DNA of 20,453 nucleotides from Proteromonas lacertae (lineage: Eukaryota > Sar > Bigyra > Opalinata > Proteromonadidae), in contig NGBS01000703.1 in assembly GCA_002245135.1 (NCBI GenBank), forward strand, positions 1 to 20,453, written 5' to 3'. Positions 20,083 to 20,453 of this stretch are shown here, one piece after another (the stretch's first letter is position 1; the number at the start of each line of letters is the position of its first letter). The notes beneath the pieces are model-generated. The model made no database searches. It was not told the origin of the DNA and was given only the letters and a program-made list of their open reading frames with translations. Made by a program: the position numbers and the translations under genes.

Positions 20083-20453
20083 TTAATGAAATAAACTAAG
20101 AGTGAGGTATATTTCTGTTAATAAACTTAGTTGAATTATGTGGTTTATAATCATATATATATCATTTGGTATATTTAAAATACGTCTAAATGCTTCTCTA
20201 AAGAAAATTATATAAAATTGTTTAAATATATACCTAAGTTTTTGAATTGCTCCATAATTTGCTGAGCTTTTGTTCCATATTGATAATACATTATCATGCA
20301 AACGTACGGATAATTGAACGCCGCACAACTCATAACCTAGATCAAATCTTTCACCTATTACGCCAAGAAGCTATTTAAAAATAAATATTAAAGAATTATA
20401 CAAGTTCTTCCATAAATATGATGTTCTACCTTTAGGAATTCTAAGTACTAATC
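20083..20453 (-). CDS. eIF4E family cap-binding protein, class II (4EHP/nCBP-like), 3' part
   Basis: Partial; the 5' end lies beyond the right edge. Introns are 20198-20233 and about 20371-20401. Readable parts are: PKGRTSYLWKNL; LLGVIGERFDLGYELCGVQL, which matches the family's W.NLLLA.IGEQF..G.EICG; SVRLHDNVLSIWNKSSAN; and the C-terminal helix REAFRRILNIPNDIYMI, ending TEIYLTLSLFH before TAA. The WNK after SIW and the short spacing resemble class II eIF4E (4EHP in animals, nCBP in plants), which binds the mRNA cap but usually not eIF4G and often represses translation. The cap-stacking Trp residues lie mostly outside the window. At the 20371-20401 intron the phases do not join by one base, again suggesting a missing base in the assembly. 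It converges on the BTB gene, with 72 bp between stop codons. Confidence 0.85.

Overview
This is nuclear DNA from an AT-rich unicellular eukaryote. It holds ten protein genes in 20.4 kb, separated by only about 70-290 bp. I can place 49 spliceosomal introns with good reading-frame support. All are 25-46 nt long, start GTA and end TAG. Introns this short, with asparagine-, lysine- and polyQ/N-rich stretches, recall ciliates such as Paramecium and some reduced protists. However, TAA and TAG are used as true stops at the end of every complete gene, so this is not the Paramecium/Tetrahymena code. I cannot name the species. A kinesin-4, a TPPP/p25-alpha-like protein and ER chaperones point to a free-standing eukaryotic cell, probably with a microtubule-based apparatus. 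I see no transposon, viral relic, tRNA, rRNA or CRISPR.

Layout: (1) 1-1478, minus strand: the 5' part of a large membrane-anchored protein, possibly a bridge-like lipid transfer protein. (2) 1552-3769, plus: a WW-domain plus ankyrin protein. (3) 3899-4801 and 5090-6861, plus: two tandem paralogues of an ER-lumenal DnaJ protein. The first has a Tyr/Asn/Lys-rich tail and the second a pair of CXXC-less thioredoxin folds. (4) 6967-8109, minus: a GT31-like Golgi glycosyltransferase, the only intronless gene. (5) 8370-10061, minus: an eight-exon p25-alpha-like gene. (6) 10195-13743, minus: a protein kinase fused to about 18 TPR units. (7) 13935-17613, minus: a kinesin-4-like motor with a long coiled coil. 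(8) 17742-20010, plus: a BTB protein with an Ig-like and a SPRY-like region. (9) 20083 to the window end, minus: the 3' part of a class II eIF4E (4EHP/nCBP type).

The most striking structure is the kinase-TPR gene. Its TPR array is built from fifteen consecutive exons of exactly 111 nt (37 codons). They are separated by phase-0 introns of 29-30 nt, always cut at the same point of the repeat, so the DNA repeat unit is exon plus intron (140-141 bp). Within the array a 509-bp block of nearly four units is present twice with no difference that I can see. This is an exon-intron module that has multiplied and been homogenised, introns included.

Reading frames in the central 10 kb (3.9-13.7 kb) are clean. 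The flanking genes (1-3.8 kb and 13.9-20.4 kb) carry about 14 single-base frame breaks, most of them one base missing, often in or beside a short homopolymer. Because conserved proteins (kinesin motor, eIF4E, ankyrin repeats) are affected, uncorrected assembly indels are the simplest explanation, but the uneven distribution deserves a check. The genes do not form an obvious pathway. The DnaJ pair and the glycosyltransferase share the secretory route, and the kinesin and p25-alpha protein share microtubules.
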